Below are positions 18,516-29,000 of a DNA stretch of 64,000 nt, one piece after another. Below the pieces are notes generated by a model that made no database searches, was not told the origin of the DNA, and was given only the letters and a program-made list of their open reading frames with translations. The position numbers were made by a program, and so were the translations under genes. Each line of letters opens with the position of its first letter. Positions within the stretch are counted from its first letter, which is position 1. Location of the stretch: positions 1-64,000 of the forward strand of contig CAUYUJ010000891.1 in NCBI GenBank assembly GCA_963575745.1, in the 5' to 3' direction. Source of the DNA: Prorocentrum cordatum (Eukaryota > Sar > Dinophyceae > Prorocentrales > Prorocentraceae).

Positions 18516-20208
18516 GACGGCTCTGCGCCACAGTCCATATTATAAGGACAAACACAATCGATACTTCGAGAAGGTCAGCACTTTCGATCCGTACGACGGC
18601 TGGGTTGTCATCGACGATCTGCTGACAAACTGGAAGGAAAATGATCAGTATAAACACTATCGTGACATGCACGAAGTGCTGATCAAGGGCAGGCCCCACA
18701 CGTCATTCGTGTACTGGGTGCTGCTAAACTGCTGTGAGATAATTGATCATCACGGCATGCAGAAGGGCAGGCTCCAGATGAAGTGCATTGATGATAGCCT
18801 GCTGCTGCCGCAAAGGTTTCGACCAACGAACCGCAGGCCACAGTACTTCATCAGAGCTACGAATGGCCACAGCAGTCCAGGCGTCCACTGTCCCGAGTCG
18901 TTGTTCAGGCCGATCACAACATGGGCGAAAGAACCGGACGACCCGGTATATTTCATCCACGGGACAAAGTGGGAGTATGTCAAGAGCATTCTGGACAATG
19001 GCCTTTCGTGCCTCGCACAGGACAACCCGAAGAGGAAGGGGGGGCGCCAATTTGTGCATGGCTGCCCCTACCTCCCGGGCGACAAGAGGATACAATCGGG
19101 TATCCGTCCTGACTCGGAGGTGCTCATATTCTGCAGCATCAACAAAATGCTGTCCAGTGGCTTCTCTCTATGGAGATCAGCAATTGACATAGTCATGACA
19201 AGGGGCCACGATGGACGTATACCGCCCGATCATATCATGCAGATCGTGAGCATTGCGAAGTATCGGGTCGGCGAAGCCTGGAGCAATCCGCTGTTTTATG
19301 ACAAGACGCGGAAGCGGGGCCAACCCGCAGACAGGATTCGCACTGACGACTACCTGCCACTCAAAATGTGTGACAGAACTCTGGCTGTAATGGAAGATCA
19401 CGCCATGTACCTCAAGGGTTGGATGAAGACGGAAGGTCGTCCATTCAATTTGGTCATGACCGAGCAAGATGTTGCCCCACGACCGTTCGAAACACAGGCA
19501 GTCCTCATGATGAATGCCCAGGAGGACGAGGCTATGCCTGCAGCGGGGCCACCCGCAGGTGCGGGGACACCCGCAGTAGACACTTCAGACGGTTCATGGC
19601 AGCAAGTAGTCACACCGGTGGCGACGGTAGCATCTCCTTGGAGGCCGGACCAGCAGTCCTGGGTCCAAGCTCTCAACAGCCAATTGACATCAGCTGACGT
19701 CTCTGGACTGACCGATCAGCTATACCGAGCTGACCCGTGGGCGGTGCACGCAGGTATCCAAGATGCACAGCAGAGGAACCTGCGCCCTCCTGCGGGGCCA
19801 CCCGGCATCCTAGGGACACAACCACAACGCCCTCCGCAGCAAACTGGAGGCGCGAGGTTTGTCCCCATGAGCGGATCAGATGGTGGCTCGCCGTATCGGA
19901 CTCCGCCGTCCGAAACGAGCGAAAACAGCTTGTGGCAACGACTCCAGGCGATTCGCGGGAATCCGACGCTCGCAGCGGCACTCCAGGCGACCGCTCCCTT
20001 CGGCACTCCGAGGGGTAGTGAAGGAGGGGTGGCTGCGGGGTCACCCGCCGAGCGAACGCCTGCGGAGTCGTCCGCACGTGCGGGGCCACCCGCTGATGGT
20101 CAGCAGGGCTCAGACTACGAACGTCGGGCGGCCACCTTGAGAGCACAGGCTACCTTTTTACAGCAACAAGCTGATAGAGTGCCAGCCTGTTGCGGAACCG
20201 CAACATAG
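18516..20208 (+). CDS. Tpt1/KptA-like RNA 2'-phosphotransferase domain plus Pro/Gly-rich tail
   Basis: The first ~255 codons (18516-19280) match Tpt1/KptA in order. STALRHSP with the Arg-His pair is at 18526-18531. DGWVVIDDLL (18595-18630) is the usual GW..VDDLL helix region. FIRATNGHS (18847-18873) matches the IRA..GHS motif. IHGT (18953-18964) matches the HGT motif. RPDSEVLIF near 19104 carries the fourth Arg, and SSGFSLWRSAIDIVMTRG follows. All four expected catalytic residues (Arg, His, Arg, Arg) are present. Known family members transfer an RNA 2'-phosphate to NAD+, in yeast as the last step of tRNA splicing. The tail (19500-20200) is Pro/Gln/Gly-rich with hairpin repeats. Finding this enzyme inside a retroelement is unexpected; its role there is unknown. 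The frame ends at TAG and coding continues one frame back. Confidence 0.75.
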
Positions 20209-22817
20209 ATGTTACGAATCATGGCAACTTTCGGCCTCTCTGGAGCTGGACCTCCGATGATGCTCCGAATGCAGATCCCACGAATCCACATCGACAGGTG
20301 TTTATTCCAGGGATAGCATCACACCCAATATATGGATGGGACAATCATGGACCAGCAGAGGCACCGGCCATGGATGCGCCGATGTACCCGGAGTTCTACG
20401 CGCAGATGAATAACACTCCTATGATTGCGGGGCCACCTGCGAACGAGTACACTCGGAATCTGGCCAATGAGATGTACCGTTTGCAGTTTACACGAGCAGT
20501 CGACACGCAGTCTATGCCGCACTACGCCTACATGCCCACGCCGACGGACCCCGAGACCGTAGTTCAGCCAGCTGGTCTCGCGGTGCCAGCCGCTCTGGGC
20601 AACATGCCAGACTACATTCGCGACGTGCACAACACGCAGCAAGCGATACTGGCATCTAGGCAGCAGGTTCGGGACAACGCTAGGCTGCGCCAGCAGCGCG
20701 CGATCCAGAGAAGGATCGAGCGTGAGAACCAAGCGGGGACACCCGCAGGTGCGGGGCCACCCGCTGAACATACAGACAGACTGCCACCACCGACGCCATA
20801 TCGGGAGGGCGAAACTACTTTCGAGCGTCAGGCTCGGACTCGCCCCGACGTGCCCACGCCAGTCATTTCTGACTACAATTTCACACAGTGCCCGATCTGT
20901 ATGGACCCCTACGAGACGGGCACCACGGTGTGGAGACTGGCATGTGGACATTTCTTCCATGATATATGCTGGGATCGTGTTGCACAGCAGCACGTCCGCA
21001 ATCAGCGGCCAGGTACGCCAAACGAGGCACCTTGCGCTGTATGTCGTGGGCCGGGCATAATCACAGCACACTTTCCGTATGCTGGACAGCGCGACGCTGA
21101 GTCAGAACAGGCGCGCCAGCTGGAAAGGTATGTGGTGGATGCTCGGGAACTGCGCCGGCTGCGGGAAGCAGTGGAGGCACTAGAGGCTCGAGCCGCCTCG
21201 GCGGAGCCATCCGCACGTGCCCCAGCTGCGCAGACACACCCATGGCCAGCGCCAGAGCAAGGCATCCAGATGCCAATCCTGCCTACGCTTCGAGCACAGG
21301 GGCCCCCAGCAGCGGGGCCACCCGCCGAAGCGGCTCCCGCCGCCAAAGCGGGGTCACCCGCAACGGGGCCTCCGAATCCAGGATTTCTGAGAGCAATGGA
21401 GGCCAGTATCAGGCGGAGCGGCAGGAGCGGAGGTGTATCCAGAACCTCACGTGCAGAGAGCCCGGTGAGTGCTAGGAGCCGGGCCAGTGCGGAAAGCGCT
21501 GAAGCAGCCCAAGTCCACAATACCTTCATGATCAACACGGAAGGGCTGACTTACACACGTGACATCACGGATACGCTTCCGCCAGGAGGTGAGTGGACCT
21601 CCACACTCTCCGCGAATTACTGGGTCCTTGAACAGGAACCAATCACCGTGGAGGAGCGCCGCCAATATGAGCAAATATGGTGCACCGAGTTAACACTGAG
21701 CCAGTGGGTGCTGGAACAACGCCTACTGAAAGGCACGCTCGGTTCACAGATTACGTACCATAGTGATGACCACGGTACGATGGCTCTGGCGGCGCGGACA
21801 GGGACATTCTTCCCCGACGAAGACGGAATGCCCTGCATATCGTTCATGCTAGACATTGGCTCCAACGTGAACATCATCGGAGCTAATACAGCACGAACCT
21901 TTCAGGAGGTTATGGCCAGGTACAATCACAGACCGGCCATATGCACACTGAGCAAAACCCTCTACATCAATGGTGTAGGTGAGGGTGCTGCGATCTGTCG
22001 GAAAATGGGCAACTTCAAGATCGGGGTGCAATACGCCAATGAGGCAAGCCCCCGCATCGAGGAGTATGCTTCCAACATCGCAGAGGGCTCAGGTGTAAAC
22101 CTCCCAGCCATCTGGGGCCTGAGTGCCATGGAAGCACGTGACACAATTATCGTGCTAAAACCAGGCTTCCAGAAGGTGATCTTTCCCAGCGGAGAGTATA
22201 CTCTTAAGCTGGGGAAGGGCGCCAAGGTCCTGAGGGCAAAGAAGACCCCCTCAGGACACCTAGCCATTCCCTGCGGATTGTATGACGGGGCTAAAAGCCA
22301 GACGGTCACCAACACCTTCACAATCCGCAGTAGTCATGACGGCTACACCGAGACGGAGAACGACGAGGATTCCGTCAATGCGGGGCCACCCGCCGGTGTA
22401 GGTGCGGGGTCACCCGCTGGGGTAACAGCGGGGCAACCCGCGATGGGACAGTCTATGACCGTTACGACTGATACGTTCATTGTCGAGCCGTATCTCGACG
22501 AGCAGCTCCTGAAGGACACGACCCGTGCGATCGTAGACAGGACGCTCGACAGCTGGTGGAAAGGCCAACAGTGTCCTGAAGGGACCTGGCCACACATGAA
22601 GGATGCCCTGAAGTCTAAGATTTTCTGGGCAGTCCAGGAGGCGGTGAATAATTGGTCGCCTGAGAACCAAGCGGGGCCACCCGCGACACCGCCACCACCA
22701 CCAAGCTGCACGGGCGGAGGTTCGACGGACCTTGCGGGGCCAACTCGCGTGGAGATCGTGAGCGCAGCCGCACCAGTGACGCCTGCGGAGTCATCCGCTA
22801 ACAGCATGCCCCTCTGA
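20190..22817 (+). CDS. Retroelement segment with RING-H2 finger and aspartic protease
   Basis: About 875 codons; the true start is unclear because it joins the previous frame by a -1 shift. Residues ~234-286 (20889-21046) form a RING-H2: CPIC, 14 residues, CGHFFHDIC, then CAVC, the zinc-binding pattern of many E3 ubiquitin ligases. A Glu/Arg/Leu stretch (~310-335) could be a coiled coil. At residue ~555 (21852-21863) DIGS in FMLDIGSNVNIIG is the aspartic-protease active site, with Ile in place of Thr/Ser in D-T/S-G; a later hydrophobic strand and ILKPG follow, as in retropepsins. Hairpin-encoded AGPPA peptides are common in the linkers. The frame ends at TGA, but the same frame is open again for 495 codons. 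Confidence 0.75.
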   Translation: MRNRNIDVTNHGNFRPLWSWTSDDAPNADPTNPHRQVFIPGIASHPIYGWDNHGPAEAPAMDAPMYPEFYAQMNNTPMIAGPPANEYTRNLANEMYRLQFTRAVDTQSMPHYAYMPTPTDPETVVQPAGLAVPAALGNMPDYIRDVHNTQQAILASRQQVRDNARLRQQRAIQRRIERENQAGTPAGAGPPAEHTDRLPPPTPYREGETTFERQARTRPDVPTPVISDYNFTQCPICMDPYETGTTVWRLACGHFFHDICWDRVAQQHVRNQRPGTPNEAPCAVCRGPGIITAHFPYAGQRDAESEQARQLERYVVDARELRRLREAVEALEARAASAEPSARAPAAQTHPWPAPEQGIQMPILPTLRAQGPPAAGPPAEAAPAAKAGSPATGPPNPGFLRAMEASIRRSGRSGGVSRTSRAESPVSARSRASAESAEAAQVHNTFMINTEGLTYTRDITDTLPPGGEWTSTLSANYWVLEQEPITVEERRQYEQIWCTELTLSQWVLEQRLLKGTLGSQITYHSDDHGTMALAARTGTFFPDEDGMPCISFMLDIGSNVNIIGANTARTFQEVMARYNHRPAICTLSKTLYINGVGEGAAICRKMGNFKIGVQYANEASPRIEEYASNIAEGSGVNLPAIWGLSAMEARDTIIVLKPGFQKVIFPSGEYTLKLGKGAKVLRAKKTPSGHLAIPCGLYDGAKSQTVTNTFTIRSSHDGYTETENDEDSVNAGPPAGVGAGSPAGVTAGQPAMGQSMTVTTDTFIVEPYLDEQLLKDTTRAIVDRTLDSWWKGQQCPEGTWPHMKDALKSKIFWAVQEAVNNWSPENQAGPPATPPPPPSCTGGGSTDLAGPTRVEIVSAAAPVTPAESSANSMPL
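20889..21046 (+). other. RING-H2 finger codons
   Basis: C-X2-C, X14, C-X-H-X2-H-X2-C, linker, C-X2-C. Spacing and the aromatic residues next to the His pair fit a RING-H2 rather than a CCHC or PHD finger. Confidence 0.85.
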
Positions 22818-22820
22818 CGG
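22815..22820 (+). promoter_or_regulatory. In-frame TGA with CGG following, possible readthrough site
   Basis: CTC TGA CGG GGG interrupts a frame that is open from 20190 to 24305. UGA-CGG is one of the contexts that promote stop-codon readthrough in some RNA viruses, and GC-rich sequence able to fold follows at 22821-22855. It may equally be a simple point mutation. Confidence 0.4.
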
Positions 22821-24305
22821 GGGCAGGCGGGCGCGCCGGCGGCGCTCGCTTGCGAAGAGAAGCCGAATACCGGCCTCCTCGCGACATACGTTGGCCGCGC
22901 TGAGGCCCGAGAAGAAAAATACCATTCAAAATGCCTCGTCATCGAAGATATTCGTACAGCTTGCGCTGAACTCCGATCCCGGGGATATATATGCGACCGG
23001 ATTACCCATAATGAGGTAATGACTTCAACTGGGACACAGTATTTGGGAAATTTGTTGGCAGGAGACTACAATATGTTGTGGGTGGCCACACCCTCTGATT
23101 GGTACGTGCGTACTCCAGGAAAGAGGGCGGGACCACACTATCAACGTATACAAAATCTCCTGATCAAAGCGCGTGCTCTGAGGATGCAGATAGTTATCCT
23201 GGGGCCACCCGGGTATCTCTGGAAACAGGGTCCGATCAAAGATGTTATCGAAGATTTGAAGCTAAGCGTTATACGAATCAGACTCTGTCATTTCGGCATT
23301 AAGTTTGACCGATCCAGTAAATATCCCAGTGGTTCTTATATACAAGTTGCTACATCTTGTCCTCATATACCGGTTAACTTATGGAGATGTACTTGTGGAT
23401 CACACAAGGACCATGATTTGGATTGGTATGGCCAAGATCAACAACATGCCGAGCTTCGGTATAAAACTTTGGCTATTATTATTGCACGCTTCCTTGATCA
23501 ACTCGATAAAGCCAACATGATCAGGAATGAGCGGAGTGCGGTACACCTCAGTGTGTGTACACGCGTTGACAAAAAGGTCAGACACTACGTTCAAAGTCCA
23601 CAGAAGGGTCCTCAATGGGACCATGTGGTACGTAGGGTCACGACCGACCTGGACACGAACAAGATTGTTCAAGACATTAGGATCCAGGATCAGCCAACTG
23701 GGTACAATTATGTAGCTCCATTACCTGATGGGGTTATAAACATCAGTACTCGGCTATACTGGGAGCCTCCGGCTCCAGTTCTTCATGGCAATGGTGAGTC
23801 GCGAAGGCCACGCCCAAAGCGTGTGACGATCGTCGACGACGATCGATCTCCTCCCCCTTCGATTGAGCGTTGCCAAACGCGACCCACCAACAACCTTCCT
23901 GAAATTCAGCCATTTCCTGATTTTACAGCGGATTCCTCCGCAGCGGATCTCTCCGCGGAAACTGCGTTGCCCACTGATGCCAGGATAAAACAGAAAGAAA
24001 AGCAGAAAGCTGACAAAGAAGCCGGCATCAAACCGAAGAAAGTCCCGAAGAAAGTGGAAGACGGTAACGACGACTGCGGAGAGGACCTCAAAGGGCTTGA
24101 CTGCTCCACATATTTCAACGACGTTCCTCTTGACGACTCGGACTCGGACAGCGAATCAGAGGACATCTTCATGATGTTACCGGCGGGGCAACCCGCTGAC
24201 TCACATGCTGATGTCTTCTCGATAGTCCAGTCGTTATGCTACGGCAGAAATAATCAAGTGGACATGCTTGAATTATGTGGGGCAAGGGTGGTATATCCAT
24301 ATTAG
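22818..24305 (+). CDS. Retroelement segment, methyltransferase-like domain 1 (degenerate)
   Basis: Same frame as the protease segment, beyond TGA. Codons from about 22990 to 23420 give a Rossmann-like alternation. LLAGDYNMLWVATPSDWYV is in the place of the PC-containing motif. IVILGPPGYLWK, then IRLCHFGIK, then KYPSGSYIQVATSC, and a CTCGSHKDHD metal-like cluster follow. The same order (strand, E/G-P-x-G-x-W, D/L-x-C, K-P, C..H.H) appears in the next segment, so the two are probably homologous. Catalytic residues are not evident here. After this comes a linker and a Lys/Glu-rich stretch near 23980-24070. At the end, VDMLELCG (24258-24281) looks like the SAM-binding motif I of the next domain, cut off by a frame change. 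Function unknown. Confidence 0.45.
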   Translation, partial: RGQAGAPAALACEEKPNTGLLATYVGRAEAREEKYHSKCLVIEDIRTACAELRSRGYICDRITHNEVMTSTGTQYLGNLLAGDYNMLWVATPSDWYVRTPGKRAGPHYQRIQNLLIKARALRMQIVILGPPGYLWKQGPIKDVIEDLKLSVIRIRLCHFGIKFDRSSKYPSGSYIQVATSCPHIPVNLWRCTCGSHKDHDLDWYGQDQQHAELRYKTLAIIIARFLDQLDKANMIRNERSAVHLSVCTRVDKKVRHYVQSPQKGPQWDHVVRRVTTDLDTNKIVQDIRIQDQPTGYNYVAPLPDGVINISTRLYWEPPAPVLHGNGESRRPRPKRVTIVDDDRSPPPSIERCQTRPTNNLPEIQPFPDFTADSSAADLSAETALPTDARIKQKEKQKADKEAGIKPKKVPKKVEDGNDDCGEDLKGLDCSTYFNDVPLDDSDSDSESEDIFMMLPAGQPADSHADVFSIVQSLCYGRNNQVDMLELCGARVVYPY

Positions 24306-24952
24306 CCTTCAAGAGGGGACTCTCGTCAGGCGGGAACCTTGACAAGATATCTACGGTTGACCTTGGAAACTCGGAAGTACAAAGAGCAGTCCTCCACTAC
24401 CTCAAGACTTGCTTTGTCAAGATCACGATTCTGCAGCCAAGCTGCAGAACTACTGGACTTCCTTCCTATTTCAATGCACAGGTCAATCATGAGACGTGGC
24501 TTAAACACCACAAAGAGGACCTGCCTCATATAACGTTCTGTGGAACAGTCGCTCTATTACAAGACGACCTAAGACGTTTCTTTCTCAGGGAACAACCAAT
24601 GGGCACGTGGGTGGATGAGATCCAGCCATGGAAGGAACTTGCACAACGCAAGGTCACTTGCCAAACGATTATTGATCAGTGCACGACTGGTCTCAAAGAT
24701 TCATTTGGACAATACATCCGCAAGCCAACACAGATAATGGCAAATAAAGAAGAGTTGTTGGCACCTTTCAAAGGCAAGCGTTGTCCAGGAAATCATGTGC
24801 ACGCCAATGCTTGTAACAAAGAGTTAGCAAGGGCGGCACAGTATACCTACAGAATGCAGTCATTGATCGTTGATGCGGTGCAAATCGCCAAAGACCTGTT
24901 TGCTTATGGTCGCGATCCATTCGCGATCGTGAACGCAGCTATGCGTTCGTAA
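24275..24952 (+). CDS. Retroelement segment, methyltransferase-like domain 2
   Basis: Picks up in the frame one base back from the previous segment. The first codons, GKGGISILAFKRGL, complete a motif like E-L-x-G-G-K-G-G, resembling the SAM-binding loop of class I methyltransferases. Then come STVDL (an acidic residue after strand 2), ITILQPSC (motif IV-like, Pro then Cys after one residue), FFLREQPMGTWVD, TIIDQCTTG, KPTQIMANKEEL and CPGNHVHANAC. A similar order is known to me from methyltransferase-like regions in protist retroelements, but I cannot name the family. The active site is not canonical. It ends at TAA at 24950; a frame change leads to the integrase segment. Confidence 0.5.
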   Translation: MWGKGGISILAFKRGLSSGGNLDKISTVDLGNSEVQRAVLHYLKTCFVKITILQPSCRTTGLPSYFNAQVNHETWLKHHKEDLPHITFCGTVALLQDDLRRFFLREQPMGTWVDEIQPWKELAQRKVTCQTIIDQCTTGLKDSFGQYIRKPTQIMANKEELLAPFKGKRCPGNHVHANACNKELARAAQYTYRMQSLIVDAVQIAKDLFAYGRDPFAIVNAAMRS

Positions 24953-24954
24953 CA

Positions 24955-26079
24955 AACAGTGCTGGTTACGACTTGGACGACCCAACAATTCGGAGACACC
25001 CAAACGGAGAAATCTGTCGACCACCACCTGGCGGTCTTGGGTGCCCTGGCTGTGTGGACAACAACTACAAGCAATCACCAAAGCACAGTAGGGACCCGAA
25101 GATGTGTCGGTGGTATGATGTTGAACCGTATTACTGGGACTGTCCAAGCTGTAAGAAGGAATATCAGAAGAGCAATCCTCACCACACCAAGATATCTGGC
25201 CAATGCAGATTCGCCGAAAAATGGAAGCTGCCAGATAACTTTGGCCAGCCGCGCCCGGCGGGGCAAGCTGCTCCTGCGGCGCCAGCCGCGGAAGCGGCTC
25301 CAGCCGCAGAAGCGGCGCCAGCCGCAAGAGCGGCGCCGGCCGCGAGAGCGCGCATACGCGCGCCTAGGCCGCCACGGCCTGGTGATGGCGATCCAACCGC
25401 AGGCGCCAGCAGCCATGACATCACCAGAGCCGACGGGGCTAATGGTGGCAACAGTGGCGCTGGCAGCTCTGACGATCACCGTAGACTGCCACAAGTTGCA
25501 GCAAGACGCGGACGCATGGAGGGAGGAGATCCTCCACCACCGCCGCAGCCTCAAGCAGAGCCGAGGCCAAGGCCAAGGCTCCCTGATTGGACTCGCTTCG
25601 ACGTTCAGCTCAGCCTCCAAAACCTGCGTAGCTTCGACCCAGCTGTAGTGCAGCGAGAACTCCGCAAACTCCACCTGAGATGGTTTCATGCCAAGGAGCC
25701 AAAAATGCGGATGATTCTAACCAAGGTTGGTCTGGGTGAAACCCGTTTGAGTCTGATCAAAGGCATTTGTGACTCGTGTAGGGAATGTCGAGCCTGGGAC
25801 AAACCAGGCAACACGGTGATGCCCTCTGTGTCACTGCCAGGACGTTTCAACGAGGAAGTCGAATGTGATCTCTTCTTTTATAAACAGGAACATATTGTTT
25901 TTCACATCATCGACCGTTGTATTCGCTGGGCAGCTGGCACAGAGATTCCTGAAAAAGCTATGCATACTGTTCTCGATGCCTATCATACGACTTGGATGCA
26001 GCATGGCCCTGCTAAAATCTTATACTCCGATGGGGAAGGAGCACTGAATAATGATACATCAAAGGCCATCCTTAATTAA
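24955..26079 (+). CDS. Integrase, N-terminal zinc-binding part and first catalytic residues
   Basis: The reading frame is open from about 24934 and in phase with TNSAGYDLDDPT. A Cys-rich stretch (CPGCVDN, then CRWYD, CPSCKKEY) may bind zinc. An Ala/Pro/Arg-rich linker with hairpin repeats follows (25255-25560). LRKLHLRWFHA (25660-25695) and ICDSCREC (25765-25789) form the His/Cys zinc-binding region in front of the integrase core. VECDLFFY has the first catalytic Asp (25867) and YSDGEGAL the second (26029). The third residue lies in the next frame. The stop at 26077 is caused by a frame change within the core. Confidence 0.75.
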   Translation, partial: NSAGYDLDDPTIRRHPNGEICRPPPGGLGCPGCVDNNYKQSPKHSRDPKMCRWYDVEPYYWDCPSCKKEYQKSNPHHTKISGQCRFAEKWKLPDNFGQPRPAGQAAPAAPAAEAAPAAEAAPAARAAPAARARIRAPRPPRPGDGDPTAGASSHDITRADGANGGNSGAGSSDDHRRLPQVAARRGRMEGGDPPPPPQPQAEPRPRPRLPDWTRFDVQLSLQNLRSFDPAVVQRELRKLHLRWFHAKEPKMRMILTKVGLGETRLSLIKGICDSCRECRAWDKPGNTVMPSVSLPGRFNEEVECDLFFYKQEHIVFHIIDRCIRWAAGTEIPEKAMHTVLDAYHTTWMQHGPAKILYSDGEGALNNDTSKAILN

Positions 26080-29000
26080 GGCTAAGGGAACAGAGCTTCG
26101 TATTCGAGCGCGTGGCCAACACGCTACAACTATCGAAGCTAGGAACGGCATCCTGCGACACCTCCTACACGTGATGGGAGAAGAATTGAATAGATTACAT
26201 ATCCCTCTCAATTTCACTCGTCTCTTACATGAAGCCTTGTTTGCCAGCAACGCATTTACCTTCTACAATGAAGTGTCTCCGTACAATGCGCTGTATGGTA
26301 GACAGCCAGCTATGCTTCCTGATTTCCCTGTCTTGGATCATGATCAGTCCGCTGAATCATCAGATCACTCAAGGGAGGAAACAATCAGGAGGGTTAGTCT
26401 GGAGGCAATCACGCAGGCCACTGCGGTTGCCAAGACGAACAGGGCTCTCCGTACGAAGACTACTGCTACGGGTGCATTTCACTACAAAGAGGGAGATCTC
26501 GAGGACTATCATCGCCCGACCACCACGAAAGACGACTGGGGTGGATGGAGTGGTCCATACCCGGTCATCCGCAACGAACCTGACCGAGGCCAGGTCATCG
26601 TGAAGGTCGGCAATCGCGAAGTACGAGTACAGTATCCTGACACACGACACACACTGTACATCGAAGCACTTATGGTCCGCGAGATAGGATCGGACAATAC
26701 GGCCCTTCGAACAGTATTTGCCTTTATTGCCGGTCTGCCAGCGGGGAAACCCGCCATGACTTTCGGATATCTACCAGCGAAACAGGGTCGGCTGCAGATG
26801 ACTGCTGCGAGCCGACTTTCGCCTAAGGTGCACTTGGCTCTTCAGTACCTCATACGCAACTACTTTCGTATTGAAAACGTTTTTGCTGTACGACTTGCCA
26901 AGAGCCTGACGAAGTTGCCTGCTGCACCCTATGCAGACAGCTGTACACTAGTGCACTATGATAATGATGTGACCCCTGGTTTTCATTACTATGAAGCTGA
27001 TGGCACTGCCTTGAACATCTATGACATCACAGGATCTACACACTCACGCATCATCCAGTGTCTTAAATCCAGGAAGCCGTCTGCTGGGTTTGACCAAGAC
27101 CTCACTAAGTTTGAGGAACTCGCTGACGGTCCACCACCGAGCGAATCACCTCCAGCAGCTGCTCCTGAGGAGCCTCCTACGGACAACGATGGTCGACTCC
27201 CGACTATCATAGAGGAGACAGAAGAAGATCTGGATGCTTTTGTCTTGGAGTCGTGGTATGCTGAACTGATGGATGACAGAACACTCCTTGAAGCTGAAGC
27301 AGAGGAAGTCATGCATACAGTTCCTACATACATGACAGACACACAGTGTGTGTTAGTCTCTACGACCTGTGAAGATGTGCAAGGCCACTTGCCGGAGCGG
27401 GGTCACCCGCCAGGATACGACATGGACACTTCTTACTACGTTCCTTTATGCTCCACGGAACCGGATAGCAATTATGATCTGGACTCCGATGAGCACGGGA
27501 AGTATATCGAGCTCTGCTTCACAGCAGACATGTCCAAAGTCGTCCTGTCCGAGCAGCAACACCGACTGTTGGATGACAGCAGCGTCACAACTATGCGAGT
27601 ATACGTCAGCGCTGCCTCCAAACGCGCCGTGGTCGTCAAGGAAGACGATCTACTCACGAAGGCCGACATCCAAGCAAATCCGGTCAAAGTTTCCAAAGCC
27701 CTCTACACAGAGCTGAAGACGTGGCTTGACAACAAATGCTTCCAGATGACTGACTCAAGCAAGGCGTCTAACATCATGACGTCACGCTACGTATACAAAT
27801 GGAAGTTTGTCAAGAACGAAAAGGGCGAAATGGAAAGGACGATCCGGTTACGCTTGGTACTCCGTGGCTTCATGGACCTCGAAGCCTTTGATGTCGAAAC
27901 CTTCTCTGGCACGGCAAGGAGGTCAAGCCAGAGACTGCTCGCAAGTTCTGCTGCATGCAACAAAGCTTGGATCATCGCTTCCCTGGACATCAACATGGCT
28001 ATCTTGAAGGGACTGACCTATAGCGAGCTCGCCGCGGCAACGGGCGAGAAAGAGCGCGTGGTGTGCTTCACACTACCTCCTGGGTCAGCAGCTGTCCTTC
28101 GCACACTGCCAGGCTTTGAGTCATATGACGAATCAAAGCATTGTCTTCGGTGTCTGAAGCCGGGGGCGGGCACGAAGGATGCTCCCAGGGCATTCTCGCT
28201 GAAGCTCAGGTCCATCACTAGGAGCTTTGGGCTACAGCCTACTTCATACGACGAAGAATTCGAGATGAGTCCAAACCTCTTGACAGCCAAGCACGTTGAT
28301 GACATCAATATGACTGGGAAGGAAGAGGCTATCGACAAGTATGTCAAGTGTGTTGAAGATACGTTTGGGAAGTGCAAACTGAACAAGCACACATACACGA
28401 ACTGTGCTGTCCGGTACAACAAGACCGACGATGGGAGCGTCACTCTCGACCAGGACGAATACATCAAACAGCTTCGACCTATCACACATCCAGAACTCAC
28501 AGGAGCTGATCCTGAAAGCAAGGCGACGAAGACAATTTCTGATATGTTCGTCAGTCTTCGTGGCGCTCTAGCCTATGCGTTGATCACGCAGGTATGGCTA
28601 ATGGTCTATGTTGTCTCACTACAACGTATCCAAGAACCGACAAACATCCAGGTACGACGACTAAACGCGGTTACCAGAAAACTGCAGGCAGGTCCGAAGA
28701 AGATCGTGTATCAAGCTATGACTCCAACAGGAGAGGTCGTCCTGCATAGCGATTCTGGCTATCGTCGTCTCAACGGAGATGAAGACGACGAAGTCAAAGG
28801 CTACGGTATCCGCGGGGCTAACCTGCTGAGGCGTGGCCACACGCAAGCGGGGGAACCCGTCGTGCACCTGGTGGACGCATACTGCAAGTCTCATCGACTG
28901 CAAGTGCGTTCGAGCTACTCTGCGGAAACACTGGCAGCAGCCCACAACTTGGAAGACTGCTACCCGACCATTGTAACGCTCCACGAGCTACACTCGGGAC

